Shown: positions 8,695 to 17,311, numbered from the stretch's first letter. The stretch: 64,000 bases of DNA from Alphaproteobacteria bacterium (GCA_016870115.1 VGCH01000010.1:62001-126000); one strand, 5' to 3'. Program-made: numbers and translations. Notes: a model not told the origin generated them from the sequence alone.

Positions 8695-9720
8695 CTAGAC
8701 CAGACGCCAAGCGTAGATCACGGCGATCGCGAGGACCCCGACGAAGACCGTCTGCGCCACCAGGAGCAGGACCGGGGGCAAGCCGATGCGGGCGAGCGCG
8801 GTGAGCGAGGTCTTCATGCCGAGCGCCACGATCGCGGTCACGATCAGGAATTGGGACGCGAGGGCGAGGAACTTCTGCGCGTCGGGCGGGATGACGCCGA
8901 GCGAATTGATCCCGGCCAGCGCCAGGAACCCGAACAGGAAGAAGGGCGGCGCCGGGCGTGCGTCGCCCGCCTGGGCGCCGGAGCGCGCGACCAGCCAGGC
9001 GATGCCGATGATGGCCGGCAGCAGGAAGGCCACGCGCAGGAGCTTGGTGATGACGGCATCGCCCAGGACCTGCGGGCCCATGCTTTGTCCCGCGCCCGCG
9101 ACTTGCGCCACATCGTGAATGGCGCCGCCCAGGAACACCCCCATCTCGAAGCCCGAGAAGCCAAGCCAGGCCTGCATCGGCGGATAGGCCAACATCACCA
9201 CCGTGCTGAGGAAGTTCACGCCCATCACGGTGAAGGCGAGATCGCGAGCGGAATTCTCGTGGCGCGGCAGGACCGCGGAGGCCGCCGCAGCCGCGGCCGC
9301 GCCGCAGACGCCACTGGAACACCCGGTGAGCAGCCCGAAGTCGCGGCTGAGTCCGAACCAGCGCGCGGCCCAGGCGCCGAAACAGATCGTACCGGCGACC
9401 GAGAGGGCAGCGACCAGAACCGGCAACGGCCCCGCCTCGACGAGCTGCCCCACTGTGAGCCGTGCGCCCAGAAGGGCGACGCCGATGCGCAGGACGGTGC
9501 GCGCGGCGAAATCGGCGCCGGGTGCGAAGACCGGCTGCAGCGCGACCGGCCTCATCGCCATACCGACGATCAGCGCGAGAATCAGGGGCGGCAGACCGAC
9601 ACCCGCGATCGTCAGCCACCCGGCGAGGTGGGCGGCGGTGGCGAGTGCGGCAATCAGCGCACAGAGCGCCACGCCGGCGGCGACCTTGGCCAGATTGGCC
9701 GGCGACCAGAGAGCGAGCAC
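8695..9720 (-). CDS. YeiH-family putative sulfate/anion exporter (UPF0324)
   Basis: About 341 residues from GTG at 9720, giving the usual family length. Around ten hydrophobic helices alternate with the family-typical segments LLGARLTVGQL, TGCSSGVCGAAAAAAA, FLGGAIHDVAQVAGAG and ITKLLRVAFLLPAI. This is the PSE/YeiH family, whose members have been proposed to export sulfate or related anions; the substrate is unproven. The start lies 8 bases after the stop of the biotinyl-carrier gene on the same strand, so it is the third gene of a three-gene unit. Confidence 0.87.
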   Translation of the reverse strand: MLALWSPANLAKVAAGVALCALIAALATAAHLAGWLTIAGVGLPPLILALIVGMAMRPVALQPVFAPGADFAARTVLRIGVALLGARLTVGQLVEAGPLPVLVAALSVAGTICFGAWAARWFGLSRDFGLLTGCSSGVCGAAAAAAASAVLPRHENSARDLAFTVMGVNFLSTVVMLAYPPMQAWLGFSGFEMGVFLGGAIHDVAQVAGAGQSMGPQVLGDAVITKLLRVAFLLPAIIGIAWLVARSGAQAGDARPAPPFFLFGFLALAGINSLGVIPPDAQKFLALASQFLIVTAIVALGMKTSLTALARIGLPPVLLLVAQTVFVGVLAIAVIYAWRLV

Positions 9721-9728
9721 GCGCTGGA

Positions 9729-9950
9729 TCAGACGTCGAGAATGGCGACGAGCTGGCCCTCGCCGATGGCCTCGCCCTCGGCGACGCGCAGCTCGCGCAC
9801 GGTGCCGGCGCGCGGCGACAGCACCGGGATCTCCATCTTCATCGATTCCAGAATCATCAGCTCGCCGTCGACCTCGATCTTGTCGCCGGGCTTCACCTGG
9901 ATCTTCCAGACATTGCCCGCGATCTCCGACTTCACGTTCAGACTGGCCAT
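9729..9950 (-). CDS. Stand-alone biotin carboxyl carrier domain protein
   Basis: 73 residues, essentially one biotinyl/lipoyl domain. The biotin site is ESMKMEIP with the modified Lys at about 38, and the mirror hairpin ends GQLVAILDV. Such small proteins carry carboxybiotin between a carboxylase and a transcarboxylase or decarboxylase. No biotin carboxylase or carboxyltransferase gene is adjacent; the nearest, at 28.6 and 33.7 kb, belong to another operon whose carboxylase alpha already has its own biotin domain. It lies between a repeat protein of unknown family and a YeiH exporter. Confidence 0.9.
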   Translation of the reverse strand: MASLNVKSEIAGNVWKIQVKPGDKIEVDGELMILESMKMEIPVLSPRAGTVRELRVAEGEAIGEGQLVAILDV

Positions 9951-9967
9951 GGCGATTCGCGTCTCCC

Positions 9968-10756
9968 CTACGAGGGCGATTTGTCGGCCAGCCGGCGCGC
10001 CAGTTCAAGGGCGCCGCCACCGATCCGCGCGCCGAGCGCGATGGCGAGCGCGTTCGCGTCCGACACGATGCCCTGGGTCAAGGTCGAGCGGCCATCGCCG
10101 ATCCGCGCCGACATCGCCTGCACGGTGACACCCGCGAGCCCCGCCGCCTGCAATACGGCAAGCCCCGCAGAGCCCGCACGATCGGCGCCAAAGCCGGCAT
10201 CGTTGAAGAGCGAGAGACGCGGCGCGTACTTGGCGGCGGTCTCGCCCGCCGGCAAGCCGCCGTGGCTGCCGCTCGCGACGATTCGCCCGCGATCCGCCGG
10301 TCCGGCCAGCGAAATCGAATCGACGCAGACGACGCCCTCCACCTCGAAGCGGGTCTCGTCCAGCTTGTCGGGTGTGCGCGTCGTGGCCGGCCGCGCCTTC
10401 AGGCGCTCGACCGCCTCGGCCACCGTCATGCCCGGTGCCACGCCGGCGCCCGCGGCGAGCGGGTTGGCCCGGCTGATGCGACCCCGCGCCAGCATGTCGG
10501 CGCCATCGCCGATGCGGGCGGTCGCGGTCGCGACGGCGGCCATGGCCATGCCATGCCGCTCGGCCCAGTCGAGACCGCTCACGCCGGCCTCGTCGCGACC
10601 GATCCCGGCATCGTGATGGATCGCGGCGCGCGCGCCGGCCAGCGCCGAGAGGTAGGCCGCGTACACAGCGCCATGCGAGCCGCCGACCAGAACGGCGCCG
10701 CGTGTTTCAGGGGGCAGCTTGGTGACGCTGGGAACGACGACGAGGGCAGGGGTCAT
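9968..10756 (-). CDS. Unrecognised protein built of two tandem homologous halves
   Basis: 262 residues, no signal peptide and no family I recognise. The protein is an internal duplication: residues about 19-119 align without gaps to 157-257, offset exactly 137. Conserved in both halves are GSHG (26-29 and 163-166), DAG-x-G (49-53 and 186-190), ARIGDG (80-85 and 217-222) and an Ile-Ser/Val-Ser-x-x-Asn segment. The conserved Ser/His/Asp/Arg/Gly positions look like an active or ligand site in each half. It is the first gene of a unit with a biotin carrier and a YeiH exporter, 17 bases upstream of the carrier. A link to a carboxylated substrate is only inferred. Confidence 0.8.
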   Translation of the reverse strand: MTPALVVVPSVTKLPPETRGAVLVGGSHGAVYAAYLSALAGARAAIHHDAGIGRDEAGVSGLDWAERHGMAMAAVATATARIGDGADMLARGRISRANPLAAGAGVAPGMTVAEAVERLKARPATTRTPDKLDETRFEVEGVVCVDSISLAGPADRGRIVASGSHGGLPAGETAAKYAPRLSLFNDAGFGADRAGSAGLAVLQAAGLAGVTVQAMSARIGDGRSTLTQGIVSDANALAIALGARIGGGALELARRLADKSPS

Positions 10757-10770
10757 GGGGCAGCTATAGC

Positions 10771-11505
10771 ATGGCCGCCGCGCGAGGCCTTGGACCGGTC
10801 CTGCGGTATAACGTGGTCGTGTCCGACCTCTGCCCCTGCGCGCGACCGAAGGCGCTCTGCGTGTGTCCCGAGGGGCCGCCGCTCGCCAACGCCACGGCCG
10901 TGCTGGTGCTCCAGCATCCGCAGGAGCAGGACAAGCTCCTCGGCACTGCCGGCATCGTGGCGCGTCGCCTCGCGCGGGCGCGAGTGGCGGTGGGGCTGAG
11001 CTGGCGCGGCCTTGCGCAGGCCTGGGGCGACGCGGTGGAACCGGCCACGTGGGGCGTCCTCTATCTGGGGTCGGTGCGGGCGCCGGCCGGTGCGGGCCCG
11101 CTGGTGGCGCTCTCCCGCGGAGGCACACCGCTGGCCGACCAGGGCGGCGCCCGCGAAGGCTTGCAGGGGCTGGTGGCGCTCGATGGCAGCTGGTCGCAAG
11201 CCAAGGCGCTGTGGTGGCGCAATCCGTGGCTCTCGCGCCTGCGCCGCTTCGCGCTGGTGCCGGCCGCGCCGTCGCTCTATGGCGAGCTGCGACGCGAAGC
11301 CCGCGACGACGCGGTGTCCACACTGGAGGCCGTGGCGATGGCGCTGGTCGAGCTGGAGCGCGATCCCGCGCTGGGCGAGGGGTTGATGGCCCCGTTCCGC
11401 GACTTGCTGGCGCGGGCACGCGCGCAAGGACTGCGCCATGGCGCTGGGCCGGGACCCAACCGCCGCCCCAATGTGCGTCGTCGCGACCGCCGTTCCCGCC
11501 TATAG
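10771..11505 (+). CDS. DTW-domain tRNA-uridine aminocarboxypropyltransferase
   Basis: 244 residues. The N-terminal Cys cluster DLCPCARPKALCVC, HPQEQDKLLGTA, and the C-terminal signature LDGSWSQAKAL (the D-x-x-W motif, here DGSW, around residue 140) mark the DTW family. Characterised members transfer the 3-amino-3-carboxypropyl group of SAM to tRNA uridine (acp3U). The Cys cluster is usual in bacterial members. The ATG at 10771 is 14 bases from the divergent repeat-protein gene, so the two genes share a very short promoter region. The extreme C-terminus is Arg-rich and probably touches RNA. Confidence 0.82.
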   Translation: MAAARGLGPVLRYNVVVSDLCPCARPKALCVCPEGPPLANATAVLVLQHPQEQDKLLGTAGIVARRLARARVAVGLSWRGLAQAWGDAVEPATWGVLYLGSVRAPAGAGPLVALSRGGTPLADQGGAREGLQGLVALDGSWSQAKALWWRNPWLSRLRRFALVPAAPSLYGELRREARDDAVSTLEAVAMALVELERDPALGEGLMAPFRDLLARARAQGLRHGAGPGPNRRPNVRRRDRRSRL

Positions 11506-11511
11506 TGCGGC

Positions 11512-13680
11512 ATGCTCGATCAGCCGCCCGATCCGGTCGCCGCCCGCCGGACCAATCCCGAACGCTCCTTCTCGCATGAGGTGAAGTCGCTGCGTCTCGG
11601 AGCTGGCGAGACATTCCGGGGCGAGGGCGTGCTGGCCGTCACCAAGGCGATCCTGCAGGCCGGTGTCGGCTATGTCGGCGGCTATCAGGGCGCGCCGATG
11701 TCGCATCTGGTCGATGTGCTGGTCGAGGCGCAGGACCTGCTGGACGAGCTCGGCGTCCATCTCGAGACCTGCACCAACGAGGCGTCGGCGGCCGCGCTGC
11801 TCGGGGCCTCGATCAACTATCCGGTGCGCGGCTGCGTCACCTGGAAGTCGATCGTCGGAACGAATGTCGCTGCGGACGCGCTGTCGAACCTGGCGTCGCC
11901 CGGCGTGATCGGCGGCGCGCTGATCGTGGTCGGCGAGGATTACGGCGAGGGCGCCTCGATCATCCAGGAACGCGCCCACGCTTTCGCACTCAAGAGCTCG
12001 GTCTGGCTGCTCGATCCGCGGCCCAACCTGCCGACCATCGTGCGGCTCACCGAGGAAGCCTTCGAGCTGTCGGAGGCCAGCAACACGCCGGTGATGATGG
12101 AGCTGCGCATCCGCGCCTGCCACGTGACCGGCGAGTTCCCGGCCAAGGACAACCGGCCGCCGTCGGTGTCGCGCAATCGGCGGCTGGCCGAGCCGGCCGC
12201 CTACAATTACGACCGGATCTCGCATCCGCCTTCGACCTATATTCACGAGAAGCTGAAGGTCGAGGTGCGCCAGCCGGCGGCCGAGCGGTTCATTGTGGAG
12301 CGCGGTCTCAACGAGCTGCTGCCCGGCACGCGCCAGGATCTGGGCATCGTCGTCCAGGGTGGCATCGCCAATGTCCTGATGCGCGGCCTCGATCGGCTGG
12401 GCCTGGCCGACGACGACGGCGCGGGCAGCATCCCGACGCTGGTGTTGAACGTCACGCACCCGCTCTCGTCGGACCAGATCGCCGACTTCTGCCGCGGCAA
12501 GCGCGCCGTGCTCGTCGTCGAGGAGGGCGCGCCGGACTACATCGAGCAGTCGATCCACGCGATCCTGCGCAAGCGGGGCATCGACACGACGCTGCACGGC
12601 AAGGACATGCTCGCCATGGCCGGCGAGTACACCGCCGAGCTGGTGACCGACGGGCTGCTGAAGTTCTTCGCGCGCAACGCCAACGACATCGATCTTTCCG
12701 GCCCTCGCACCCGCTTCGAGGCGGCGCGCGCTGGTCGTGCCGAGGCGCAGCGCCTCTTGGGCCGGCCGCTGCCGCTGCGTCCGCCCGGTTTCTGCACCGG
12801 CTGCCCGGAGCGACCGGTCTTCTCGGCGATCAAGCTGCTCGAGCGCGAGGTCGGGAAGGTCCATATCTCGAGCGACATCGGCTGCCATTCCTTCGCGACG
12901 CTGGCGCCGTTCAACCTCGGCAACTCCATCCTGGGCTACGGCATGTCGCTCGCCGCCGCCGGTGCGGTCGCGCCGGTGATGGAGCGGCGAACCATCTCGG
13001 TGATGGGCGACGGCGGCTTTTGGCACAACGGGCTGCTGAGCGGCGTGTCGTCGGCGCTGTTCAATCGCGGCGATCGCGTGCTGGTGGTCATGCAGAATGG
13101 CTACACCTCGGCCACCGGCGCGCAGTTCATTCCCAATACCGAGGGCAATCGCCGAGACGGCCAGAACACCTCGGACATCGCCGCGACGCTGCAGGCGATG
13201 GGCGTGAAGTGGCTGCGCACGGTACGCACCTACGATGTCGGCCTGACGCTGCGCACGCTGCGCGAGGCGATGACGACGAAGGAGCGCGGCCTCAAGGTCA
13301 TCGTGGCGGACGGCGAATGCCAGCTCGCGCGCCAGCGTCGCATCCGGCCGCAGATCGCAGCGCAACTCAAGGCCGGCGAGCGCGTGGTGCGCACGCGCTA
13401 TGGCGTCGATGACGATGTCTGCACCGGCGATCACAGCTGCATAAGGCTGTCGGGCTGCCCGTCGCTGGTGGTGAAACCCAGTCCCGATCCGCTGCGCTCC
13501 GATCCGGTGGCGCACGTCAACAATGGCTGTGTGGGCTGCGGTCTCTGCGGCGAGGTGGCGGATGCGGCCGTGCTGTGCCCGTCCTTCTACAAGGCCGATA
13601 TCGTGCGCAATCCCACCTGGTGGGATCGGTTGAAGTGGCGCCTGCGCTCCACCGTCATCGGAGCGCTGGCCCGTGCCTGA
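11512..13680 (+). CDS. iorA: Indolepyruvate:ferredoxin oxidoreductase, alpha-type subunit
   Basis: 722 residues. The N-terminal half is a pyruvate-oxidoreductase-like domain (GYVGGYQGAPMSHLVDVL). The C-terminal half is a thiamine-diphosphate domain (VMGDGGFWHNG, then MQNGYTSATGAQ). A final two-cluster ferredoxin segment holds CTGDHSCIRLSGCP and CVGCGLCG, for 4Fe-4S centres. IorA-type enzymes oxidatively decarboxylate aryl-pyruvates to aryl-acetyl-CoA, passing electrons to ferredoxin. It heads an operon with a chlorite-dismutase-like gene, the beta subunit and a thioesterase, each overlapping the next. The exact 2-oxoacid is not determined. Confidence 0.88.
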   Translation: MLDQPPDPVAARRTNPERSFSHEVKSLRLGAGETFRGEGVLAVTKAILQAGVGYVGGYQGAPMSHLVDVLVEAQDLLDELGVHLETCTNEASAAALLGASINYPVRGCVTWKSIVGTNVAADALSNLASPGVIGGALIVVGEDYGEGASIIQERAHAFALKSSVWLLDPRPNLPTIVRLTEEAFELSEASNTPVMMELRIRACHVTGEFPAKDNRPPSVSRNRRLAEPAAYNYDRISHPPSTYIHEKLKVEVRQPAAERFIVERGLNELLPGTRQDLGIVVQGGIANVLMRGLDRLGLADDDGAGSIPTLVLNVTHPLSSDQIADFCRGKRAVLVVEEGAPDYIEQSIHAILRKRGIDTTLHGKDMLAMAGEYTAELVTDGLLKFFARNANDIDLSGPRTRFEAARAGRAEAQRLLGRPLPLRPPGFCTGCPERPVFSAIKLLEREVGKVHISSDIGCHSFATLAPFNLGNSILGYGMSLAAAGAVAPVMERRTISVMGDGGFWHNGLLSGVSSALFNRGDRVLVVMQNGYTSATGAQFIPNTEGNRRDGQNTSDIAATLQAMGVKWLRTVRTYDVGLTLRTLREAMTTKERGLKVIVADGECQLARQRRIRPQIAAQLKAGERVVRTRYGVDDDVCTGDHSCIRLSGCPSLVVKPSPDPLRSDPVAHVNNGCVGCGLCGEVADAAVLCPSFYKADIVRNPTWWDRLKWRLRSTVIGALARA

Positions 13681-14215
13681 TGCCGTCGTCTTCAGCGGCG
13701 GCGCTTCAGGTGCCTGGAAGGTCGTGCGTCAGGTGGCCGTGACCGGAGCGCCGCTTCCGCCGGTGGCGCGCATCGAGAAGGGTGGCAAAGCCGTGACCGA
13801 TGCCGCCTGGGTGCTGATGGGCGTCACCAGCAATCTGCGTTACACGACAGCGGCGGAGAAGCGCATCCTCGATGCCACGCCCTCGGTGCTCGGCCGGCCG
13901 TCGGCGACGCGGGGCGCGCTGATCCCGATCACCAAGTCGGCGCGCTGGTGGGGCCTGCCGCAGGATGAGCGCCGCGCCATCCTTGAAGAGCAGTCCCGCC
14001 ATATCGCGATTGGCAGCGCCTATCTTTCCAAGGTGTCGCGCCAGCTGGTGCATTGCCGGGACCAGGCCGGCGCTCGGTTTGACTTTCTCACTTGGTTCGA
14101 GTTCGCGCCTGCCGACGAACCCAGGTTCGACGAATTGTTGGCCGAGCTGCGCGCCTCGCCCGAATGGCGCTTCGTCGAACATGAGGTCGAGATCCGCCTG
14201 GACCGGGGCACATGA
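13673..14215 (+). CDS. cld: Short (clade-2-like) chlorite dismutase family heme protein
   Basis: 180 residues from GTG, overlapping the iorA stop by 8 bases. The sequence runs closely with the short dimeric chlorite dismutase of Nitrobacter as I recall it: FSGGASGAW at the start, ALIPITKSARWW, then the heme segment with proximal His110 (EEQSRHIA). Arg123 in VSRQLVHCRD follows 13 residues later, the same spacing as the His/distal-Arg pair of that enzyme. FDFLTWFEFAP and WRFVEHEVEIRL close the ferredoxin-like fold. Such enzymes bind heme b and split chlorite to chloride and O2; distal Arg is the mark of the active group. A role in guarding the oxygen-sensitive oxidoreductase is an inference. 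Confidence 0.82.
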   Translation: MPDAVVFSGGASGAWKVVRQVAVTGAPLPPVARIEKGGKAVTDAAWVLMGVTSNLRYTTAAEKRILDATPSVLGRPSATRGALIPITKSARWWGLPQDERRAILEEQSRHIAIGSAYLSKVSRQLVHCRDQAGARFDFLTWFEFAPADEPRFDELLAELRASPEWRFVEHEVEIRLDRGT

Positions 14216-15729
14216 GCCGTCCCGTCACCCTCCTGATCGGGGCGCTGGGCGGCGATGGCGGCGGGGTGCTGTGCGACTGGATCGTCGAGGCGGCACAGGC
14301 GCGCGGGCTCGGCGTGCAGGCGACGCAGATCCCGGGCGTCGCGCAGCGGACCGGTGCCACGACCTACTATCTCGAGGTGATGCCCCAGCCGGGCGCGCGG
14401 CCGCGCGTGCTGGCGCTCAATCCGGCGATCGGCGAAGTCGATGTGGCGCTGGCGTCGGAGCTGCTTGAGGCGGGCCGCATGATCTTCAACGGGTTCGTGA
14501 CACCCGACCGCACCGTGCTGATTGCCTCCACCCATCGCGTGCTCGCCATCGCCGAGCGCTCGGCCATGGGCGATGGCGCGTTCGACACCGGCAAGCTCCT
14601 GCGCGCGGTGAAGGAGCGCAGCAAGGCCCAGATCCTGTTCGACATGGATCAGGCGGCGGAGGAGTCCGGCGGCGTGCTGAACGCGGTCCTGCTGGGCGCG
14701 CTGGCGGGCTCGGGTCGGCTGCCGATTCCGGACGAGGCCTACGAGGCCGCGATCCGTGCCTCGGGCAAGTCGGTCGATTCCAACCTCGCGGGCTTCGCGT
14801 TCGGACGAGCGCATGCGCGGGGCGAACTCGACCAGGCGGTGCGCCAGCATCGCAAGCGACAGGCCGAAGCCGCGGGCGTCGAGGACCTGACGGCGCGCGC
14901 CCGCACAGCACTGCCGGCGGCGGCGCTCGATACCATCGAAGAGGGCGTGCGGCGGTTGGCGGCCTATCAGGATCGCCGCTATGCCGCGCTCTATCTCGAC
15001 CGGCTGGACGCGCTCGCTGCGGTGTCGGCCGACGCGGCGTTGCTGCGCGAGGTGGGCCGGCATCTCGCGGTGCGCATGTCGTTCGAGGACGCGATCCGCG
15101 TGGCGCAGGCCAAGGCCGCGCCGGACCGGATGGCGCGTATCCGCGCGGAGGTGCGTGCCGGCGCGGATGAACCCATCGAGGTCACGGAGCATTTCAAGCC
15201 GGGCATCGAGGAGCTGTGCGCGTTGCTGCCGCCGGCGCCTGCCCGCGCGATCGTCGGTTGGGCCGAGCGGACGGGGCGACTGGGGCGCGTGTTCTTCCCG
15301 ATGCGGCTGCGCACCACGACGGTGAGCGGCTATCTGCGGGTGCGGCTGCTGGCCGGCTTGCGCTGGTGGCGGCCCCGGACCTGGCGCTATGCCGAGGAGC
15401 AGGCGGAGATCGAACGCTGGCTCGGGGCCATTCGTTCCGCCGCCGCGCGCTCGCCCGCGCTGGCGCTGGAGATCGCGGAGTGCGCGCGGCTGGTGAAGGG
15501 CTATGGCGACACGCTGAAGCGCGGGCTGGCCAATTGGCGGCGCATCGAGGCGGAGCTGGTGGCACCGGCACTGGCGGGCACCCTGTCGCCGCAGGCCGCC
15601 ATCGATGCGATCGCAAGCGCGCGGGTCGCGGCGCTCGCGGACCCGGACGGCGAGACGCTGACGCGCACGCTCGCGTCTGCCGCGCAGCGGCTGGGCGGGG
15701 CGGGAGCGGTTCGGCATGCCGCCGAGTAA
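14212..15729 (+). CDS. iorB: Indolepyruvate oxidoreductase beta-type subunit with DUF6537 extension
   Basis: 505 residues. The N-terminal third is the gamma/beta catalytic domain of 2-oxoacid oxidoreductases (LLIGALGGDGGGVLCDWI, then VAQRTGATTYYLE). The long remainder, helical and rich in Arg and Ala, fits the DUF6537 region found on large bacterial indolepyruvate oxidoreductases. In those the three parts form one chain of over 1000 residues; here they are split into alpha and beta genes with the heme protein gene between. ATG overlaps the cld stop (ATGA), and the 3' end overlaps the thioesterase start by 14 bases. Confidence 0.84.
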   Translation: MSRPVTLLIGALGGDGGGVLCDWIVEAAQARGLGVQATQIPGVAQRTGATTYYLEVMPQPGARPRVLALNPAIGEVDVALASELLEAGRMIFNGFVTPDRTVLIASTHRVLAIAERSAMGDGAFDTGKLLRAVKERSKAQILFDMDQAAEESGGVLNAVLLGALAGSGRLPIPDEAYEAAIRASGKSVDSNLAGFAFGRAHARGELDQAVRQHRKRQAEAAGVEDLTARARTALPAAALDTIEEGVRRLAAYQDRRYAALYLDRLDALAAVSADAALLREVGRHLAVRMSFEDAIRVAQAKAAPDRMARIRAEVRAGADEPIEVTEHFKPGIEELCALLPPAPARAIVGWAERTGRLGRVFFPMRLRTTTVSGYLRVRLLAGLRWWRPRTWRYAEEQAEIERWLGAIRSAAARSPALALEIAECARLVKGYGDTLKRGLANWRRIEAELVAPALAGTLSPQAAIDAIASARVAALADPDGETLTRTLASAAQRLGGAGAVRHAAE

Positions 15730-16135
15730 CCGCCACAACGTGACCGTGGAGTGGGGCGACTGCGACCCCGCCGGGATCGTCTATTACCCCGCCTATTTCC
15801 GCTGGTGCGATCAGGCGACCGGACGGTTGCTGCAGGCGCTGGGCATCGTGCGCGATCCGCTGGTCGACGGGCAATGGAAGGAAGGCACGCCGCTGGTGAA
15901 GGCGGAGTGCTCGTTCCGCCGGCCCTCGCAGCCGGGCGAAGTGCTGACGATCGAGAGCAGCATCGCGCGGGTGGGGCGCAGCTCGTTCGAGATCGCGCAC
16001 CTCTTCCGCGACGCCACGGGTGCCGTCGCCGCGGAAGGCCGCGAGACACGGATCTATGCCCGCAAGGACGGCGATGCGCGCAGCCTCAAGGCGGTGGCCA
16101 TCCCGCCCGAGATGCGCCGGCGGCTGGGCGCCTAG
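15716..16135 (+). CDS. Acyl-CoA thioesterase, 4-hydroxybenzoyl-CoA thioesterase (YbgC) type
   Basis: 139-residue hot-dog protein. The catalytic motif WGDCDPAGIVYYPAYFRW contains the Asp of the 4HBT active site, followed by the expected F-x-R-P-S-x-P-G-E segment. It would hydrolyse an aryl- or acyl-CoA to free acid and CoA. Overlap with the oxidoreductase beta gene suggests it releases aryl-acetate from the aryl-acetyl-CoA made by that enzyme, possibly discarding the thioester energy. That coupling is inferred from the operon. Confidence 0.88.
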   Translation: MPPSNRHNVTVEWGDCDPAGIVYYPAYFRWCDQATGRLLQALGIVRDPLVDGQWKEGTPLVKAECSFRRPSQPGEVLTIESSIARVGRSSFEIAHLFRDATGAVAAEGRETRIYARKDGDARSLKAVAIPPEMRRRLGA

Positions 16136-16145
16136 GCGCGGACCC

Positions 16146-16182
16146 GAAAACGAAAACCCCGCCGGGGGAGCCGACGGGGCTT
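16146..16182 (-). terminator. Rho-independent terminator of the SDR gene
   Basis: On the minus strand a CCCCG...CGGGG hairpin is followed by TTTTCGTTTT. It lies about 140 bases after the stop of the minus-strand reductase gene and also backs the plus-strand thioesterase. The 16136-16319 spacer holds nothing else I can support. Confidence 0.7.
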
Positions 16183-16319
16183 CATCGCGGGCTTACGGTG
16201 CCGCGCTACGCGGGATGCTGCGGTGGAGTCATTGGCGGTTCCAACCCTCCTGCTGTCCCGAAACTCTGCGCCCGGCGCCGGTGGACAATCAAGACAGGCA
16301 TGCTGTCCCAATGGGCGCC

Positions 16320-17171
16320 TCACCGCTTGGGTCGGATCGCCTCCCACTGCTCGTCGCTCCAGTCCAGCATTGCCTGCGTACCGGCGCCGCCGCCCCCCGA
16401 CTGCAGCATCTTGCCACCATCGATGACGATGGCATCGCCATTGATGAAGGCGGCGCCATCGCTCACCAGGAACGCCGCAAGGTTGGCGAGCTCCGTGTGC
16501 TGGCCGACGCGCCGCAGCGGGATGGTCTTCACCAGCTCCTCGTTGCCGCCGCGCGCTGCGGGCATCAGACGGCTCCACGCGCCTTCGGTCGGGAAGGGGC
16601 CGGGCACGATCGCGACCGTGCGGATGCCTTTCGGTCCCCACTCGACGGCGAGGCACTTGGTCATGGCGAGCACGCCCGCCTTGGCCATCGCCGAAGGCAC
16701 GGTGAAGGGTGCGCCGGTCAGGGACGACACGGTCAGGATCGAGAGGACCACGCGGTCGCGCAGGCCGGCATCGATCCAGCGCCGACCGGCGGCCACCGTG
16801 CAATAGGCCGAGCCGTGCAGGACGATGTTCAGAACCGCGTCGATCGCGCGGCTGGACATCTTGTGGGTCTGGGCGAGGATCTGGCCCGCCGCGTTGTTGA
16901 CAAGGATATCGAGCGGGCGCTTGGCGAAAATGTTTTCCATCATCGCCTCGACCGCATCGGGCACGCGGACGTCGCAGCCCGCCGTCTCGATCTCGCCGCC
17001 GGTGCTCTTGGCGAGCTCCTCCGCGGTCTTGGCCAGCACGTCCTCGCGTCGGCCGCAGATCACGACTTTGGCGCCGAGCTGCAGGTAGCGTTCCGCCATG
17101 CTGCGGCCCAGTCCGGTGCCGCCGCCGGTGACGAGGATGCGCTTACCCTTGAGAAGATCGGCCTGGAACAT
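16320..17171 (-). CDS. 2,4-dienoyl-CoA reductase-like short-chain dehydrogenase
   Basis: 283 residues from ATG at 17171, chosen over 17195 because AAAGGGA lies just before it. The Rossmann loop is TGGGTGLG (15-22), with VNNAAGQ at 91-97. The usual YxxxK is absent; instead the sequence reads VPSAMAKAGV (Ser160, Lys164) and EWGPKGIRTVAIVPGPFPTEGAWSRL. This is the pattern of mitochondrial and peroxisomal 2,4-dienoyl-CoA reductases (DECR), which reduce dienoyl-CoA with NADPH during oxidation of unsaturated chains. Divergent from the dienelactone hydrolase operon and probably a single-gene transcript. Confidence 0.8.
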   Translation of the reverse strand: MFQADLLKGKRILVTGGGTGLGRSMAERYLQLGAKVVICGRREDVLAKTAEELAKSTGGEIETAGCDVRVPDAVEAMMENIFAKRPLDILVNNAAGQILAQTHKMSSRAIDAVLNIVLHGSAYCTVAAGRRWIDAGLRDRVVLSILTVSSLTGAPFTVPSAMAKAGVLAMTKCLAVEWGPKGIRTVAIVPGPFPTEGAWSRLMPAARGGNEELVKTIPLRRVGQHTELANLAAFLVSDGAAFINGDAIVIDGGKMLQSGGGGAGTQAMLDWSDEQWEAIRPKR

Positions 17172-17311
17172 GGTTTTCCCTTTCGTGTCGGTCATATCGC
17201 CCGGCGGCACGCTGCGTCCAGTGAGGGGCGCCGCGGTCGTGGCGCGTTTCCGTCCAGCGGGAGTCGCGTCGGCGGTTCCCTCCCGCCTGAAAAGGCTCTA
17301 GCGTCCGCGCC

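Noticed and set aside
16200-16319. tRNA-like GGTTCCAACC segment in the spacer after the thioesterase gene
   Set aside because: No acceptor stem, anticodon arm or 3' CCA context could be folded around it; treated as 3' untranslated sequence.
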